Shown: positions 59,972-64,000 of the stretch, piece by piece
How positions within the stretch are numbered: the first letter of the stretch is position 1
Layout: each line of letters opens with the position of its first letter
Source of the DNA: Cephalotus follicularis
Taxonomy: Eukaryota; Streptophyta; Magnoliopsida; Oxalidales; Cephalotaceae
Direction: 5' to 3'
DNA length: 64,000 nucleotides
Assembly: GCA_001972305.1 (NCBI GenBank)
Contig: BDDD01003347.1
Location: forward strand, 62,001 to 126,000
Position numbers and translations under genes: made by a program
The notes under the pieces: generated by a model
The model's input: only the letters and a program-made list of their open reading frames with translations
What the model was told of the DNA's origin: nothing
Database searches by the model: none

Positions 59972-62662
59972 TGTAATATCTCGTTTTTCTGTATAGAATT
60001 TTCGGGCTTTTCGATATGTTTCGTATGGGCTGTCGATTTTTTTCGGTTTATGGACTGCCTATTTTTCGGTTTGTTTTGCTTTTGGCTAGGCTAAGTGGGT
60101 TTTGGCCTTAGCCTAGTGGGTTTTGATATTAAGTCCATGATAAATAAAACATTTTTTGGCTTTTTATTTTTTTGTTAAAACCAAATTTGAGCATTTTATA
60201 ATCAAAAACCCTAATTTTACATTTAAAATTCTTTTCTCTCCCTCTCTCTCTCTCCCGGCCACCCTCTCCCTCTCCTGTTCTCTCACCCCTCTCACCCTCT
60301 GCCGTCGGCGTCGGTACCGATATGGCACCGGTCAAACCCCCACGACCTCTTCAGTCCACCGGACCCAACCTCCGCGCCGGACAACGTCTCAATCGGCGTG
60401 TGCGACGTCTTCTCTCCTCGCCACTGTCGAACGCCGTAGCTCCGTCTCCAGTGATCGTCACGACAAGACAATCACATATTCGTCATCCTGGCATCGAGAG
60501 GAAGCGAACCCGACCAGCCCCGACCCTTGGAGACGCCGGAAAAGCAGATCGGTACAAAGTCAGCCGCGGTCAAAAGCGTTCCTTCCGGCCAAAGGAGGTG
60601 GCGCCATGGCAAACGTGCCCTGGATATGTGATTACCGGCCTCAAACGCTCCAGATCGGACCCTCACGGCCACTGGTCGACCGCGCGTGATGGACAATCGC
60701 TGGCCAGTGGCGGCAAGTAAGCCCACGCGCGGCTGTCTCCGGCGACATTTTTTTTGGACAGTTTCCGACTCCGCTATTCGCATAGGTGTGATCCGTTCCA
60801 GTTCCGCGATGTGATTATGACTATGTGCTCTGTTTCAACCGCGTTCGGTAAACTCTGAACCCTACTCCGTTAAATTCTATATTCGGTTGAATTATGTATT
60901 TATGTAATCATTTTACGATATTATGAGCTGAACTAGTATTATGATTCGAAATTGGATGAATTGGACAAATTGGACTTACCTTAGCTAATTCGAAATTATG
61001 TTTAGATGAGACTTCTGCGAATTGGACGTATTAAACCTATTGTTATCTTATATGGTCATGATTGGTGTACAATGACCCATGAGTTGAGGTCTGATTTTAT
61101 TTCAAGTCCTTATGAGAACGATTTTATTTCTGTTAGATGTTTGCAACAACCGATGAGCGTTCTAGAGAAGTCTCGATTTATTTTCTTAAGGTTATTTTGG
61201 TGATTGCATGAGGTACGGATGTCCTTCTTTCTTGGCTATCCTTCTGAATTATTTGAAATAATTTCAGATCCTATATTGGGTATGGATTTCCTTTCCTTGG
61301 GTTCTCTATCAGTTTTATTGAAATGAATTCAGTTTTACTGTTATGAATGTGGTACGGATTTTCTGTTCTTTGGCTATCTGATTTTATTGAAACTGTCCCG
61401 TTTTACTTTTTATGATTAAAGTACGGATCTTCGTTTCTTGATACCCGCCTATTGGTTTTACTGTAGTAAATAAAAATATAGTTTACTTTATGAATAACGT
61501 ACGGATTCTTCGTTCTTGGCTTATTCCTTTGGTTTTACTAAAATGAATTCAAATATGTTTTAGTACGGATGCTTTCATTCTTTGATTATCGTCCCCTGAT
61601 TTTATTAGAATAAATTCAGTCTTATATTTTTATGAACTTGGCTATGTTTTATGATTCGATACGATTTTGAAAATAAAAGTCAGTTGACATTTTACGAATT
61701 TAATGTTCTTAACTTTATTCTTATGCTAGGATATGTTAAGAAATATGATACGATCATCTCTTTATAGTGGAAAATAAATGAGTTGATGTTATGTAATGAT
61801 TTTGCTATGACCAGCAAATGTTTAAAAAATGCGTTTACGTTTTTAAATTTTTTTTAGAAATAAAACAATGTTTTTGAAATAAGGATATACACAGAGATAT
61901 TTCCTACCTATGGAGGTACCATAGGCATGTCGTAGGCCTGGCACGGGGACATGACACTTCCGTAGCGGTGTGATTTGACTACGACGTCTCTCTTTGTTAT
62001 GAATAAGTCCCATGAGGTGGACTTATAGATCCGATTTTGTGATAGAGGTGTATGAGTATACTCTAGTTTTTGTTATGTTAAGGATTCGGATTTTGGGGAT
62101 TGATTGTGTAGTGTCGTACACGTCTTTCCGTTTGGCATGTGGGCCTTGCAAACCCCTTGCAACTTCGCATATGTGTATGCGCTTTGGATCTCGGTAATGA
62201 TATTTCAGAATCGGATAAGTCTCTGTTATATGTTTGGATCTCTATGATGAGATTATGGAATCGGATAAGTTTTTATTTTTAAAATCTTTAACTTGGTTGA
62301 CGTTAAAGTAATTTGAACATTTGATTTGGATACTGTTTTGAACTTGGATTATGTTTTGAAATTGAATAACGCTTTGAAAATTTGATATTCGTTTTGAATT
62401 GATTGAATGACTACTTACCTTTGCTTTTGAAAATAATGTCTAAATTATTTTATGCATAAGGTATATGTTATTTAAAGATTCAGGTATTTTCTATCTTTTA
62501 AATTATCGTTTTATGTTTTATGATTCTATATCCATACTGAGATTTTCTCAGCCGCGTTTTTGTTTCCATGCGGTAGGTTTTCAGGGACAGCATGGGCAAG
62601 TGTGATGAGAGAGTTACCCTATGTCAGAGGATCATCTAGGAGATTGGTTCGGTTATATTTTT
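59972..62662 (+). mobile_element. A3 LTR (A family), visible part
   Basis: It starts TGTAATATCTCG at 59972 inside the C element. The segments at 61810-62040 match the A2 5' LTR (36925-37160) and minus-strand A1 (11640-11780), and 62340-62655 matches 51030-51390. It lacks a GTCGAC array but has six ~70-bp repeats (61213-61630). It is interrupted at 62663. The GC-rich block at 60300-60720 is open in several frames but has no domain. Confidence 0.8.
61213..61630 (+). repeat. ~70-bp TACGGAT repeats in A3 LTR
   Basis: Six imperfect units that start with (G)TACGGAT near 61213, 61276, 61350, 61421, 61499 and 61564, each followed by a TTCTTTG(G)CTATC-like and a TGATTTTATT-like segment. A2 has two such units (33680-33780) and A4 at least one (63944), so the unit is old and was amplified in A3. 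Confidence 0.85.
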
Positions 62663-62789
62663 TGTAATATCCCGTTCTTATGCTTACATGTTTTATGTTG
62701 GGTTTATACCTTTTGATATATGCTATGCTTTTTGAACGCTTGGATTTATTGTTTGAATTTCTTTTATTTTTGTTCTCTGCGCGCAAAGC

Positions 62790-62916
62790 GTCGACGCTCT
62801 TATTAGAATTTCCGACGCTTTGTCTGCTGTGTGGCACGTCGACGCCTAAACGTGTGACTTTGACGCGTTTTGTGTTTAAGCGTTTAAACGTCGACGCTTA
62901 AAGTAAACAGTCGACG
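62790..62916. repeat. GTCGAC array, dialect II, A4 position 1
   Basis: Cores near 62790, 62811, 62838, 62859, 62890 and 62910 (steps 21, 27, 21, 31, 20). The best unit is AAAGCGTCGACGCTCT. Confidence 0.85.
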
Positions 62917-63687
62917 CTTTAGTCGGCTTTCCATATGAGTTTGGACGGTGGGCTGTTTAGGGAAAGAGAAGTTTTTGCCATTTTTGGTTGATCTGATTTT
63001 CCTTCTTTGTTGAAACCGAACCTGCAAGAAAGGAAAACCTATTAGATGCACGATTTACCATTAATTTTTACTCGTTTTTCTGATTTTAAAAGGCTAAGAA
63101 TTATTTTGAAAAAAATTATCTGCACTTTTTACAAACCCGAACAGCAACTTTGGACGCATTTTCCTGCATCGATTTTGACGTTTTCTGAAGGTATTTTCTA
63201 AACGAAAGTTGTAGTTTGTACTATGTAGTTTCTGTATCACCCTTTAATTTGTATTAAAACCGACTATAAATTTATTTAGAGCATGATTTTATAAGCCTAT
63301 TGAAACTAAATTCTGTTGTTATCTTTATATGTTCATTCATGGGTTTCATGCATAACTTGTAATGTTGATCCTTAAAGACAAAGAAATCATGCTATTGACG
63401 TATATACATATATGTATATGCCACTGATTGTAGGATTTATACATAAAAATTCGGATTATAGTGCATGATTTACAAACTGTTCTAAACCAGAATTTTTAAT
63501 TCAAGATTTCCATACCTTTGTTTTACTTTTGATCATGCACTAAGGTAGTATATACTGGCATTTTTAAATTGATGTAACATGTCACAGAGCTTGCATGTTA
63601 ACAATTATGCTTGAGTTTAAGAAAATCGGATGTAGCCATGGATTTGAAACTATTTTCTGTATTGGTATTCTGTGTCTGACGCAAACC

Positions 63688-63792
63688 GTCGACGCTTTGT
63701 ACCGTTTTGTGCTTTGGTCAGTCGACTCTTTGCTCGACGCTTTGTCCTTTTATGCGATGAAACCGTCGACGCTTAAGAATAAACTGTCGACG
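63688..63792. repeat. GTCGAC array, dialect II, A4 position 2
   Basis: Cores at 63688, 63721, 63733, 63765 and 63786. One 21-bp step and two ~32-bp steps; 63721 and 63733 form an irregular pair. Confidence 0.75.
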
Positions 63793-64000
63793 CTTTATGG
63801 AAGTTTTAATGTTTCATCCTTTTTATGTTATGTGATGTTTTGACTCATATGTTTAGGTATTGATATCATCAGTGGTGGAGTTTAGGATACTTATAGAGTG
63901 CTTTTGTTCGATATTCTAGTTGTTTAGATTTTCGACCTGCTAAGGTACGGATTTTCTGTTCTTTGGCTATCTGATTTTATTGGAACTGTCTCGTTTCACC

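Larger units (their letters stand above)
62663..64000 (+). mobile_element. A4 LTR (A family), nested in A3, runs off window
   Basis: It starts TGTAATATCCCG at 62663, exactly where A3 stops matching the A2 LTR. 'ccgaacctgcaaga' at ~63017 also occurs in A2 (17511). The TACGGAT unit at 63944 lies about 1.28 kb from the start, near its place in A3 (1.2-1.6 kb). It holds two arrays of dialect II. Confidence 0.75.

Noticed and set aside
60156-60783. Overlapping open frames of 177, 132 and 103 codons on both strands, as a possible host gene or captured gene fragment
   Set aside because: They lie in the GC-rich leader of the A3 LTR, overlap in several frames, have no recognisable domain and start in a pyrimidine-rich repeat. 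GC-rich LTR leaders elsewhere in the window give the same kind of open frame.

Overview
The window is intergenic, repeat-packed plant DNA, most likely from a large-genome flowering plant and probably a eudicot. I find no host protein-coding gene, rRNA or tRNA in 64 kb. Almost every base belongs to Ty3/gypsy LTR retrotransposons. Wherever coding remnants survive they carry chromodomain-type integrase tails, and the LTRs are 2.3-4.5 kb long; together these point to the Tekay/Del chromovirus clade. All elements are fossils. Primer sites, where visible, match the 3' end of initiator-Met tRNA (TGGTATCAGAGC).

I use letters for LTR families defined only within this window. Left part: a B LTR fragment (1-581, minus), the end of a D-like LTR (582-682), an unassigned stretch, and two C LTR fragments facing each other (1375-4358). 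Next is element A1 (4571-~15980, minus), with gag-pol remnants and a solo E LTR (12360-14709) in its 5' LTR. After a primer-site-bearing remnant (15981-16910) and the start of another E LTR (16911-17014), element A2 begins at 17015 and fills most of the rest.

A2 is a gag-only element whose long 5' LTR (17015-51664) is broken up by nested insertions: element B (17795-32902, itself holding solo D LTR 25582-30049), an antisense solo B LTR (33977-36916), and a solo C LTR (37407-51020) that holds solo C2 (38573-41183) and the full-length element C' (41588-49868). Its internal region is only 51665-53181. The A2 3' LTR starts at 53182, again carries an antisense B LTR at the same site, and is then interrupted by a minus-strand C element (56728 on), an A3 LTR (59972) and an A4 LTR (62663), which run off the window. 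Six of the insertions show 5-bp target duplications, five of them perfect, and paralogous copies elsewhere in the window supply the empty sites.

The most striking signal is not a gene. About two dozen arrays of a short palindrome with core GTCGAC sit at set places in LTRs of several families (A, B, C, E). The units are separated by unrelated spacers yet spaced at 21 bp (sometimes ~28-31 bp), or at ~30 bp in B LTRs, close to two or three helical turns. The flanks fall into three 'dialects' (CAGTCGACTG; GCGTCGACGC; GACGTCGACGTC), and the dialect does not follow LTR family: homologous positions in C-family LTRs carry different dialects. One array lies inside the pol region of B. I know of no described system matching this, and it looks like a shared, phased protein-binding or chromatin module of LTR retrotransposons.
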